14,955 nucleotides of DNA from Wenzhouxiangella sp. (GTDB lineage Bacteria > Pseudomonadota > Gammaproteobacteria > Xanthomonadales > Wenzhouxiangellaceae): the NCBI GenBank assembly GCA_007127425.1, contig SKZJ01000155.1, positions 1 through 14,955 of the forward strand, given 5' to 3'. Within the stretch, counting starts at the first letter, position 1. Every line of letters begins with the position of its first letter. Below are positions 7,307 through 14,880 of this stretch, piece by piece. The translations under genes were made by a program, and so were the position numbers. The notes under the pieces were generated by a model. The model saw only the letters and a list, made by a program, of their open reading frames with translations, was not told where the DNA came from and did not search any database.

Positions 7307-7906
7307 ATGAACGAACCCGCCACCCGCGACCCCGAACTCACCCGCGCCCGCATCCTCCAGGCCGCGTTCGAACTGTTTGTCGAGAAGGGCTTTGCCGCGG
7401 TCACCATGCGGGAACTGGCGGAGAACTCGGGCGTGACCAAGAGCCTGATCCATCACCACTTCGGCACCAAGGAAGGGTTGTGGGATGCGGTCAAGGAACT
7501 GGCTTTTGCACGCTACTATGAAGGTCAGAAGGAAGAACTGGAACAGGCCGGCACACCGAGTCCCGACCTGCTCAGAAACGGCGTGATCCGGTACTTCCGC
7601 TTTCTAGCAGACAACCCGCAGGTGGTGCGCCTGTTTACCTGGGCTCACCTGGAGGGCGACTCCAGCTGCAGCCACATGGATGCCGAACTGGTCGGGCTCG
7701 GTGCCGAACGGGTGCGCGAGGCGCAACAGGCAGGCCTGCTGCGCGACGACCTAAATCCCACCCACGTGGTCACCACCTTCATCAATGCCTGCACACAGTG
7801 GTTCGCCACCTGCGAGCACCACGCCGACTGGCCCGGCATGGGCAGCGACGAGGAATACCTGGCCGACTTCCTGAAACTCTTCATGCGCGGACTGCAGCCG
7901 GACTGA
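7307..7906 (+). CDS. TetR/AcrR-family transcriptional regulator
   Basis: A 199-residue TetR-family repressor. The N-terminal DNA-binding domain (about 10-58) contains the helix-turn-helix TMRELAENSGVTKSLIHHHF (33-52) and the family signature GTKEGLW. The C-terminal ligand-binding and dimer domain (about 65-199) has no recognisable ligand motif; it includes several Cys and His residues (SSCSHMD, ACTQWFATCEHH), which may simply be incidental. ATG 7307 has no Shine-Dalgarno sequence and coincides with the predicted transcription start, so translation is probably leaderless. It is the first gene of an operon: the MFP gene starts 23 bases after its stop and overlaps the RND gene. It probably represses its own operon through the dyad at 7265-7294 and may also affect the divergent pump. 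The inducer is unknown. Confidence 0.92.
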   Translation: MNEPATRDPELTRARILQAAFELFVEKGFAAVTMRELAENSGVTKSLIHHHFGTKEGLWDAVKELAFARYYEGQKEELEQAGTPSPDLLRNGVIRYFRFLADNPQVVRLFTWAHLEGDSSCSHMDAELVGLGAERVREAQQAGLLRDDLNPTHVVTTFINACTQWFATCEHHADWPGMGSDEEYLADFLKLFMRGLQPD

Positions 7907-7929
7907 GCGCCGGTCGGAGAATATTCATC

Positions 7930-9060
7930 ATGGCTTTCACGATAGAACCGCTTAATTCGCTCACCCCAACAACTGACCGGCCGGCCAGTTCATGGGCCAA
8001 CGCCCTGGTTTTCGGCGCTCTTCTGGCGCTGGCCACGACCGCCTGCCAGCGCAACCCCGAACCGGAAGCCCCGCCGGGCGGACCGCAGGTCCAGCCGGTG
8101 CGGGTCGCTTTGGTCGAGTCCGGCTCTAACGCGACGTCTCTTCGCCTGCCCGGCGTGACCCGGGCGGTGGACCGCGCAGACCTGGCCTTCCTGCATGGCG
8201 GTCACCTGGCCGAACGACTGGTCAAACGCGGCCAACACGTCAACACCGGCGACGCGCTGGCCATCCTGCACAATCCGGCTCTGATGCCCGGCGTGACTTC
8301 GGCCGAGGCGCGGGTGCGCGAGATCGACCGCCAGCTCGAACAACTGGATCGCGAGACGCAACGCCTGGAAAACCTGCATGAACGCGGGCTGGTCGCCACC
8401 GACGACCTCGACCGCACCCGTTCACGTCGCGATGCCCTGGTCGAATCCCGCCAGGCCGCTGAATCCGCACTGGGCGAGGCTCGCGAACAGCTCGAGGAAG
8501 GCACGCTGCGCTCGCCCTTTGCCGGGCAGGTGGTCGAGTTCATGGCCGAGCCCGGCCAGCATGTTGCAGCGGGCCAGCCCATACTCTCGATGGTCGCGCC
8601 GGATCGACTGGAAGTGGCGGTCAGCGTACCGACACGACAGGCGCAACAACTGACGACCGGCCAGGCCGTCACCGTTCGCCAGGTCGACGGCATGTCGTTC
8701 ATCAACGGCGAGATCACCGAGATCGGGCCGGCCGGGACGGGCCATCCCTCGCGCGTAATCGTGACCCTCCCTACCGATCTCACCCCGCGGTGGCTAACCG
8801 GCCAGTCCGTTCATGTCGACATCGGACTTGCCGGCGTTCCGGCCCTGACCGTGCCGATGGCCGCGGTCATCCGTCCGGCAGCCGGCTCACCACGTGTATT
8901 TCGCGTGCGCGATGGCGTGGCCGAACGGATCGAGGTAGCGCCGGGCACCCTGCGCGACGGGCGGATCACGGTCAACGGTGAACTGACCGCCGATAACGAG
9001 ATCGTGGTCGCCGGCCATGGGCGCCTGCTCGATGGCGACGTGGTACGAGTGTTGCGATGA
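7930..9060 (+). CDS. RND efflux membrane fusion protein, second cassette
   Basis: A 376-residue periplasmic adaptor of the HlyD/AcrA type. A hydrophobic segment (ALVFGALLALATTAC, 25-39) ends at Cys39, a probable but non-canonical lipobox because Thr occupies the -3 position. Then come the first lipoyl half (about 82-115), a long charged coiled coil (about 125-190), the second lipoyl half (TLRSPFAGQVVEFMAEPGQHVAAGQPIL, 192-219), a beta-barrel (about 225-300) and a membrane-proximal domain (about 303-376). ATG 7930 is preceded by GGAG ten bases upstream and is the only ATG/GTG/TTG that keeps the signal peptide in frame. The first 22 residues are unusual for a signal peptide, carrying two acidic residues and one Arg; they contain the codons that overlap the second operator copy. 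Its stop overlaps the permease start (ATGA). Confidence 0.9.
   Translation: MAFTIEPLNSLTPTTDRPASSWANALVFGALLALATTACQRNPEPEAPPGGPQVQPVRVALVESGSNATSLRLPGVTRAVDRADLAFLHGGHLAERLVKRGQHVNTGDALAILHNPALMPGVTSAEARVREIDRQLEQLDRETQRLENLHERGLVATDDLDRTRSRRDALVESRQAAESALGEAREQLEEGTLRSPFAGQVVEFMAEPGQHVAAGQPILSMVAPDRLEVAVSVPTRQAQQLTTGQAVTVRQVDGMSFINGEITEIGPAGTGHPSRVIVTLPTDLTPRWLTGQSVHVDIGLAGVPALTVPMAAVIRPAAGSPRVFRVRDGVAERIEVAPGTLRDGRITVNGELTADNEIVVAGHGRLLDGDVVRVLR
7971..7990. promoter_or_regulatory. Second copy of the TetR-type operator core, inside the MFP coding region
   Basis: AACTGACCGGCCGGCCAGTT is 17/20 identical to the operator core at 7270-7289, in the same orientation and 701 bp downstream. It is itself an 18/20 palindrome, more symmetric than the first copy. 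It overlaps codons 14-21 of the MFP gene. There is no -10 box at the equivalent position. It may be an auxiliary site for looping or a transcription roadblock; binding is inference. Confidence 0.55.
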
Positions 9061-12000
9061 ACCTGATTGCCGCCGCCCTTAACCGAAAGCGGCTGGTCCT
9101 GGCCGCTGTCGCCCTGCTCTCGCTGATCGGCATGGCCGCCTGGATCGGCATGGACCGCCAGGAAGACCCGTTCTTCCCCTACCGCTACGGTCACGTGTTG
9201 GTGAGTTGGCCCGGCGCCGAACCCGAGCGCATGGAACGTCTGGTACTCAACATTCTCGAAGAGGAGATCGCCTCGGTCGACGAGATTGATGAAATCAACG
9301 GCACCGCCCGGCTCGGTTTCGCCCACGTTATCGTCGGCATGTCACAACACGTTTACGACACTGACGCAGTGTGGGACCGCATTCGTGTGGCCGTAGACGA
9401 TGCCGCCCGCCGCTTTCCCGATGGCGTGACCGACGTCGAGATCCGCGACCGCTCCATGGACACCCACGGCGTGGTGTTGTCGGTGACCGGCAGCGACGAC
9501 CTGCTCGAATTGCTCGAGGCCGCCCGAGCCCTTCGGCGCGACCTGTTTCGCGTACCCGACATCGGCCGCATCGACCTGCTCGGCGATCCCGGCGAACAAC
9601 TGCTGATCACACTCGATGACGCGCGCGCTGCCGAACTCGGCATCGGTCATGATCAACTTGCCGCCCAGCTTGCCGAGCGCAACATCGTTGTCCCCGGCGG
9701 CACCCTGATCGCGGGCGACCGCTATCTCGTCCTGCGTCCGCTGACCGATTTCGAGGCCATCGAGCAGCTGGCCGAAACGGCGATCACCACCGCCGGCGGC
9801 CACCAGGTCACGCTGTCCTCCATCGCCGACATCCGCATCGGTCCCGACGAACCGGCCGGGAACCGCATCTGGCACGACGGCCGCCCAGCCGTGGCCCTGG
9901 GCATCGTCATCCCGGAAAACCGTCTCAACGCCGTGCGCTTCGGCGAGCAGCTTCGCGAGCGTATCGACCAGGTCCGGCCGCGCTACGAACCGCTGGTCAT
10001 CGAAGAAATGTTCTACCAGCCGCTTTGGGTGGAAAAGCGCCTGCGTGAATTGGGCCGCTCGCTGTTGCTCGGCGTGCTCATAGTCGCCACCCTGCTGCTC
10101 GCGGTGATGGGGTTGAGGCTGGGCCTGGTGGTGGCCGGCGTGCTGCCGCTGGTCACCCTGAGCGCCCTGGCCATCTATGCCATCGGCGGCGGCGTACTGC
10201 ACCAGATGGCCATTGCCGGCATGGTGATCGCGCTGGGCATGCTGGTCGACAACGCCATCGTCATGGTCGAGAACCTGCAGTGGCATCTTGACCGCGGCAA
10301 GCAGCGCGCCCAGGCCGCTCAAGCCGCGGTGCGCGAACTGGCCGGCCCACTGGCCGCGGCCACCGGCACCACGCTGGCCGCCTTCACCCCGCTGCTGCTG
10401 GCCTCCGGCGACACCGCCGATTTCACCCGCGCCATCCCCATCATGGTGATGCTCACCCTGGCGACCAGCTACCTGTACGCCATCTTCGTCACACCGGTGC
10501 TGGCCGGCGCCGTGCTCAAGCCCGGCGCAGGCGATCATTCGGCGCGCATCGAGGGGATGGGAAGAAAACTGGGCAGTCTGGCCGTGGCCCGGCCGATTCA
10601 CGTCCTGGTCGGTGCCACCGTCATCGTGGCCGCCGCCCTGGCCCTGAGCGGTCTGATGCAACGCGACTTCTTCCCCAGCACCGATCGCAACGAGTTCATC
10701 ATCGATCTGAGGTTCGCCGAGGGCACGCGCGTTGAAACCAGCGCGCTCAAGGGCAGCGAACTGGCCTCGCTGATCCGCAATCTCGACGGGGTCGACGCCG
10801 TTCACCTGTATGCCGGTTTCGGCGGCCCGCGTTTCTACTACAACCTGATCGACACCCCCAACTCACCACACCTGGCCCGCCTGGTCGTGGTCGCCGAAGA
10901 CGAATCGCGTATCGCACCATTGCTGGACTGGACCCGCCGCCACGCCCCCGAACTGTCGCCGGAAGCACAGGTGGTGGCCCGGCGCCTGGGCCAGGGACCG
11001 CCACTGGACGCACCGGTGGAAATTCGCGTGATCGGCGACGAACTGGGCGACTTGGCGGTGGCCAGCGAGTTGGTCATGGCCGCCCTTCGAGACACCCCAG
11101 GTGCTGTAGACATCCGTCACAAACTCGGCGAAGGCATGCCCACGCTTACCTTCGAGATCGACGATTCCGAGACCGCCCGTCACGGCATCAGCCGCCGCCA
11201 GGTGGCCGAAACCCTGGCCGGCGCCTCGCTGGGCCGCGAATTCTCCACCTGGCGCGCCGGGCGCGAACCGCTGCCGATGCGACTGCGAAGTCCCGAGGGT
11301 GAAAACCTGCCGGTACACGCGCTTGACGGGCTTCAGGTCAGCGGCGCGAACGGCCCCGTGCCGCTGGCGCAACTGGTCCGCACCCGGCTGAGCCTGGAAC
11401 CGGCCGTGATCGAACACCGTGATCTCGAACGCATGACCGCGGTGCTGGCCGAAACGGCTGAAGGCGTGACCTATGGCCAGGTCATCGACCGGCTCATGCC
11501 GAAACTCGAAGAACTGTCACTTCCCGAGAGCGTGCGCATCGAACTCGGCGGAGCCGCGGCCGAGGCCGACACCGCCAATACCGCGCTGTTCACCACCCTG
11601 CCGATCGGCATCTTGCTGCTGTTGATGTTCCTGCTGTGGCAGTTCAACTCGTTCCGGCTTGTCGCACTGGTGCTGGTCACCGTACCGCTGGCCGCCGCCG
11701 GCGTGGTGCCGGGGCTGATCCTGGCCGGTCAGCCGTTCAGCTTCACGGCCACCCTGGGCGTGGTCGCACTGATCGGTATCGTGGTGAACAATGCCATCGT
11801 GCTGCTCGATGTCATCGGCACCCACCGCGCGCAGGGGCTGACCATGGAACAGGCCGTCAGCCAGGCCGTAGGCCGGCGCATCCGCCCGATCCTCTTGACC
11901 ACGGCCACCACCATCGCCGGCCTGCTACCGCTGACCTTCACCCAGTCGACGCTATGGCCGCCGCTGGCCTGGGCGATCATCTCCGGCCTGCTGGCCGCCA

Positions 12001-12077
12001 CCGTGCTCACCCTGGTGGTGATCCCGGCCGCCTACCGACTGTTGATGCAGGATAGAAGTTGGGCGCCTGCGGGATGA
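9057..12077 (+). CDS. RND efflux permease (AcrB superfamily), second cassette
   Basis: A 1006-residue inner-membrane RND permease, distinct from the 1076-residue permease at 2716-5946. TM1 (about 11-32) is followed by MDRQEDPFF, a typical beginning for this RND subgroup. The first periplasmic loop is at about 33-333, a TM block at about 335-490, another TM at about 513-532, the second periplasmic loop starts with LMQRDFFPSTDRNEF (533-547), and the last TM block is at about 845-995. TM4 has LGMLVDNAIVMVEN (Asp398-Asn399) and TM10 has GIVVNNAIVLLD (Asn911), so the relay has one Asp and no Lys. The start overlaps the MFP stop in an ATGA, implying translational coupling. It ends one base before the convergent hydrolase stop. 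It shares MFP-permease order with the first cassette but diverges in sequence. Substrate unknown. Confidence 0.93.
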   Translation: MNLIAAALNRKRLVLAAVALLSLIGMAAWIGMDRQEDPFFPYRYGHVLVSWPGAEPERMERLVLNILEEEIASVDEIDEINGTARLGFAHVIVGMSQHVYDTDAVWDRIRVAVDDAARRFPDGVTDVEIRDRSMDTHGVVLSVTGSDDLLELLEAARALRRDLFRVPDIGRIDLLGDPGEQLLITLDDARAAELGIGHDQLAAQLAERNIVVPGGTLIAGDRYLVLRPLTDFEAIEQLAETAITTAGGHQVTLSSIADIRIGPDEPAGNRIWHDGRPAVALGIVIPENRLNAVRFGEQLRERIDQVRPRYEPLVIEEMFYQPLWVEKRLRELGRSLLLGVLIVATLLLAVMGLRLGLVVAGVLPLVTLSALAIYAIGGGVLHQMAIAGMVIALGMLVDNAIVMVENLQWHLDRGKQRAQAAQAAVRELAGPLAAATGTTLAAFTPLLLASGDTADFTRAIPIMVMLTLATSYLYAIFVTPVLAGAVLKPGAGDHSARIEGMGRKLGSLAVARPIHVLVGATVIVAAALALSGLMQRDFFPSTDRNEFIIDLRFAEGTRVETSALKGSELASLIRNLDGVDAVHLYAGFGGPRFYYNLIDTPNSPHLARLVVVAEDESRIAPLLDWTRRHAPELSPEAQVVARRLGQGPPLDAPVEIRVIGDELGDLAVASELVMAALRDTPGAVDIRHKLGEGMPTLTFEIDDSETARHGISRRQVAETLAGASLGREFSTWRAGREPLPMRLRSPEGENLPVHALDGLQVSGANGPVPLAQLVRTRLSLEPAVIEHRDLERMTAVLAETAEGVTYGQVIDRLMPKLEELSLPESVRIELGGAAAEADTANTALFTTLPIGILLLLMFLLWQFNSFRLVALVLVTVPLAAAGVVPGLILAGQPFSFTATLGVVALIGIVVNNAIVLLDVIGTHRAQGLTMEQAVSQAVGRRIRPILLTTATTIAGLLPLTFTQSTLWPPLAWAIISGLLAATVLTLVVIPAAYRLLMQDRSWAPAG

Positions 12078-12078
12078 C

Positions 12079-12888
12079 TCAAAGCCGGGAAATGAAGTCG
12101 TCCAGCCCATCACGGTAGAGCTGGCCGGAGGCCAGGAAGCCGGTATTGTGATCGCCCTGGATCTCGAGCAGCGTGCCGCGCTCACCGGCGGCCTCATGAA
12201 GGCGCTGCCCGTGGCGGAAGGGAATGATCTCGTCGTCGGGGCTGTGGACCACCAGCACCGGCAGCCCGGCGGCGGCGATGTGCTCGGCGGCATTGAATTG
12301 CAGTCGCGCCAGCCAGCGTACCGGCAGCCACCAGTACAACTCTGCACCAATATCGGGCACCGAAGTGAAGGTCGACTCGACGATCAGGCCGGCTGCGTCG
12401 ACCCGCTCGGCCAGTTGCGCGGCCACCGCGCCGCCCATCGAACGCCCGAACAGCACGACCTGCCCTGTCTCGACGCCCTGCTCGTCGACCAGCCAGCGCC
12501 AGGCCGAGTGCGCATCCTCGTATAGTCCTTCCTCGGACGGACTGCCGCTGGACTGCCCGTAGCCGCGGTAGTCGAAGATCAGCACCTCCAGCCCGAGATC
12601 ATGAAAGATCTGCAGGCTATCGAGCCGATGAGAAATGTTGCCGGCATTGCCATGGTGAAACAGCAGTGTGGCGCGCGGGTTGTCGTTCGGAAGCCACCAG
12701 CCGTGCAGAGACTCGCCGTCAGCGGTTTCGATGTGGACATCCCGGTACTCGAGGCCGATCTGCTGAGGACTGGCGATCAGATCGCGGCCGGGCACACCGG
12801 GCAGAAACAGCAGCCGCGGCTGGAACAGGTAGAGCAGCAGCAACAGCACCCCGTACACCAGCGCCAGCATCACCAGCAGTCTCAACAT
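12079..12888 (-). CDS. Membrane-anchored alpha/beta hydrolase (YfhR/BEM46-like)
   Basis: A 269-residue serine hydrolase. Residues 1-22 form a hydrophobic anchor (LLVMLALVYGVLLLLLYLF) that probably holds the catalytic domain at the inner membrane. The oxyanion region is FHHGNAGN (77-84). The nucleophile elbow is GRSMGG with Ser150, the acid is probably Asp219 (HSPDDEIIPF), and the catalytic His is His247 (QGDHNTGF). FDYRGYGQSSGSPSEEG (105-121) is typical of the BEM46/ABHD13/YfhR branch, whose substrates are mostly undefined lipids or esters. ATG 12888 has GGGAG seven bases upstream. The gene lies 60 bases downstream of the DUF885 gene on the same strand and may be cotranscribed with it. Its stop is one base from the convergent RND stop, leaving no room for a separate terminator. 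An inverted repeat covers its ribosome site region. Confidence 0.88.
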   Translation of the reverse strand: MLRLLVMLALVYGVLLLLLYLFQPRLLFLPGVPGRDLIASPQQIGLEYRDVHIETADGESLHGWWLPNDNPRATLLFHHGNAGNISHRLDSLQIFHDLGLEVLIFDYRGYGQSSGSPSEEGLYEDAHSAWRWLVDEQGVETGQVVLFGRSMGGAVAAQLAERVDAAGLIVESTFTSVPDIGAELYWWLPVRWLARLQFNAAEHIAAAGLPVLVVHSPDDEIIPFRHGQRLHEAAGERGTLLEIQGDHNTGFLASGQLYRDGLDDFISRL

Positions 12889-12924
12889 GACAGGACTCCC
12901 TTTGATTTTGTTCTTATCCTGTCA
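12888..12924 (-). repeat. 8-bp inverted repeat spanning the translation start region of the hydrolase
   Basis: TGACAGGA (12888-12895) pairs perfectly with TCCTGTCA (12917-12924), with 21 bases between. In the hydrolase mRNA one arm occupies the bases between the ribosome site and the start codon, and the ribosome site GGGAG sits at the edge of the loop. It could be an RNA hairpin that limits translation, or a DNA operator. No T-run follows, so it does not look like a terminator. Confidence 0.45.
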
Positions 12925-12948
12925 CCATCATGCCAGCGAACTCATCGC

Positions 12949-14697
12949 TCAGTCACCTTCGGCGGCACCCTGATCCTTGATCCAGGCCGTCATGCGCGCT
13001 TCCAGGGCACTCAGCGGCATGGCGCCCTGGGCCAGAATGTGGTCGTGAAAACCGCGCAGGTCGAAGTCCTCGCCCAGCGCGTCCTCGGCCTTCGACCGCA
13101 GTTCTCGAATCAACAATTCACCGGTCTTGTAGGCCAGCGCCTGGCCTGGCCAGGAAATATAGCGCTCGACCTCGGTGCGCACGTTGTGTGTCGAAAGCGC
13201 CGAGTTCTCGAGCAGGCAGGCCTCGGCCTGCTCGCGACTCCAGTCGAAGTAGTGCAGCCCGGTATCGACCACAAGGCGGCAGGCGCGCCACATCTCGTAG
13301 GTCAGCCGGCCGAAGTCCTCGTAGGGGGTTTCGTAGATGCCCATCTCGATGGCCAGGTACTCGGTATACAACGCCCAGCCTTCGCCGAAGGCGGTGACGT
13401 TGGTGTTGCGACGGAAATCCGGCACCTCCTCCAGTTCCTGGGCGAGCGCGATTTGATGATGATGCCCGGGGACGGCTTCGTGCACGGTCAGGGCCGGCAG
13501 TTCGTAGAGCGGTCGCTGGTCGAGCCGGTAGGTGTTGACCAGGTAGCCGCCGGCCACACCGGCTTCGAGATTGCCGGCCCAGTAGCGCCCGGTGGTGTAG
13601 TTCGGCGCGAGGCTCTCCGGCACCGGCCGCACGCCGTAGGGCAGGCGCGGCAAGTTGCGAAAGAAACGCGGCATCTCGTCATCGGCACGCTTGGCGATCC
13701 AGGCCGCATGCATCAGGAGCTCACGCTCGCTGTCGGCATAAAAGCGAGAGTCGGTACGGAGGTAGTTCAGGAAATCCTCAAAGCTGCCTTCGAATCCGGT
13801 CTGCTCGATCACCGCTTCCATCTCGGCACGGATGCGTTCGACTTCAGCCTGGCCGCGTGCGTGAATCTCTTCGGGCGTGGTATCCAGCGTCGTGTGGTGG
13901 CGAACCAGTGCGCGGTAGTAGTCTCGCCCGCCGGGAACGGCCGAAATACCAACCGTCTCGCGCGGCTCTGCGAGGTACTCATTGCGAAAGTAACCCAGCA
14001 ATTCCCGGTAGGCGGGAACGATCTCGTTCTCAATGGTCTCGCGCATGGCCGACTCCAGCCGCTCGCGCTCTTCGGCATCGACCCCGCGCGGCAGGGCATG
14101 AAGCGGTGCGAGCAAGGGATGTTCGTCCAGGTCCTGATCGACCAGCGCCTCGACCTGCTCGACGGCGCGTTCGGCTACCAGGCCGGGCTGGACGAAGCCC
14201 GTGTCGACGGCACGCTCGAGCCATGCCTTCTGGGTGGTCAGAAAATCCGGCAAGGCCTCGAGGCGCCGGAGCCAGGCCTCGGCTTCATCCAGCGAGGAGG
14301 GCCGCGTGCGTCGGGCCAGATTGAAAGGTTGGCTGAAAAAGCCGGAGTCGTTGGTGAACGACATCCGCCGCGGCTCAAACTCGGCCAGTGCCAGGCGCGA
14401 GCGCAACAGGTAATCCATCATCGCGTAGGTGACCCCCTCGCTTTCGCCCAGCACGTCCATCTCAATGGCTTCGAGCCGTTCGAGGAACTCCGCCTCGCGG
14501 GCCAGTTTCTCCTCCAGTCGCTCGGGCGAGTGATCCGGCCAGCGCCCCGCCGCGTCCAGATCGCCCTGCTCGCCGGCCCGGATCGGGTTGTGGGCCAGTT
14601 CGTGAGCCTCGAAATCGGTCACCAGGCGGTCGAAATCATCGGCCAGCACCGGGGCCAGGAAGCACGTCATCAACAAAATGCCGGTGAGCAAACGCAT
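12949..14697 (-). CDS. Secreted DUF885-family protein (putative zinc metallopeptidase)
   Basis: A 582-residue DUF885-family protein, a common length for the family. MRLLTGILLMTCFLAPVLAD is a signal peptide with cleavage near residue 19, indicating a periplasmic or secreted product. HEAVPGHH (406-413) is the conserved DUF885 motif that resembles an extended zinc-binding HExxx(G)H site. FGEGWALYTEYL (437-448, Glu439) supplies the probable further ligand. ISWPGQALAYKTGELLIRELR (514-534) is the conserved C-terminal signature. The family is related to gluzincin-type peptidases and most members lack a defined substrate, so peptidase activity is inferred. ATG 14697 has GGAG six bases upstream. A candidate promoter is TTGGCG (14758-14753) and TATCCT (14736-14731) on the minus strand with a 16-base spacer. 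The hydrolase follows after 60 bases. Intact. Confidence 0.9.
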   Translation of the reverse strand: MRLLTGILLMTCFLAPVLADDFDRLVTDFEAHELAHNPIRAGEQGDLDAAGRWPDHSPERLEEKLAREAEFLERLEAIEMDVLGESEGVTYAMMDYLLRSRLALAEFEPRRMSFTNDSGFFSQPFNLARRTRPSSLDEAEAWLRRLEALPDFLTTQKAWLERAVDTGFVQPGLVAERAVEQVEALVDQDLDEHPLLAPLHALPRGVDAEERERLESAMRETIENEIVPAYRELLGYFRNEYLAEPRETVGISAVPGGRDYYRALVRHHTTLDTTPEEIHARGQAEVERIRAEMEAVIEQTGFEGSFEDFLNYLRTDSRFYADSERELLMHAAWIAKRADDEMPRFFRNLPRLPYGVRPVPESLAPNYTTGRYWAGNLEAGVAGGYLVNTYRLDQRPLYELPALTVHEAVPGHHHQIALAQELEEVPDFRRNTNVTAFGEGWALYTEYLAIEMGIYETPYEDFGRLTYEMWRACRLVVDTGLHYFDWSREQAEACLLENSALSTHNVRTEVERYISWPGQALAYKTGELLIRELRSKAEDALGEDFDLRGFHDHILAQGAMPLSALEARMTAWIKDQGAAEGD

Positions 14698-14730
14698 GGA
14701 CTACTCCAATCAGGATGATTCAGCCGCCAA

Positions 14731-14758
14731 AGGATACGCGATTCGGCCGCCCCGCCAA
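14731..14758 (-). promoter_or_regulatory. Candidate promoter of the DUF885 gene
   Basis: On the minus strand TTGGCG and TATCCT are separated by 16 bases and lie 34 bases or more upstream of ATG 14697. The sequence CTTTGGCGG occurs twice, once over the -35 and once over the end of the -10. The match to consensus is moderate, so this is tentative. Confidence 0.35.
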
Positions 14759-14818
14759 AGTCAACAGTTGCCGCGCCACTGCCCGGCCCATGCCGACCCC
14801 GACAATCCCCGCAATTGT

Positions 14819-14847
14819 TTGCCAGGCCGCACGTTTGGCACTATCAT
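14819..14847 (+). promoter_or_regulatory. Promoter of the tRNA-Val gene
   Basis: TTGCCA (14819-14824) and TATCAT (14842-14847) are separated by exactly 17 bases. The expected start is near 14854, followed by a short leader of about 27 bases before the tRNA. The arms TGCCA (14820-14824) and TGGCA (14836-14840) are inverted within the promoter, which may be chance. Confidence 0.6.
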
Positions 14848-14880
14848 ATTGCGGCTCGGGAACATCCGGGACACAACAGT

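Noticed and set aside
8648..8664. A possible third operator copy (AACTGACGACCGGCCAG)
   Set aside because: It is one base shorter than the core, lacks the right arm and dyad symmetry, and lies deep in MFP coding sequence; chance similarity in GC-rich DNA is more likely.
9342..10805. A 487-residue open frame on the minus strand opposite the second RND permease
   Set aside because: Same antisense pattern of Gly/His/Gln-rich residues; no signal, start context or family motif.
12601..14718. A 705-residue open frame on the plus strand opposite the DUF885 gene and part of the hydrolase gene
   Set aside because: It is an antisense shadow: its product is Gln/His/Gly/Val-rich without domain motifs, while both minus-strand genes have ribosome sites, signal or anchor sequences and catalytic motifs.
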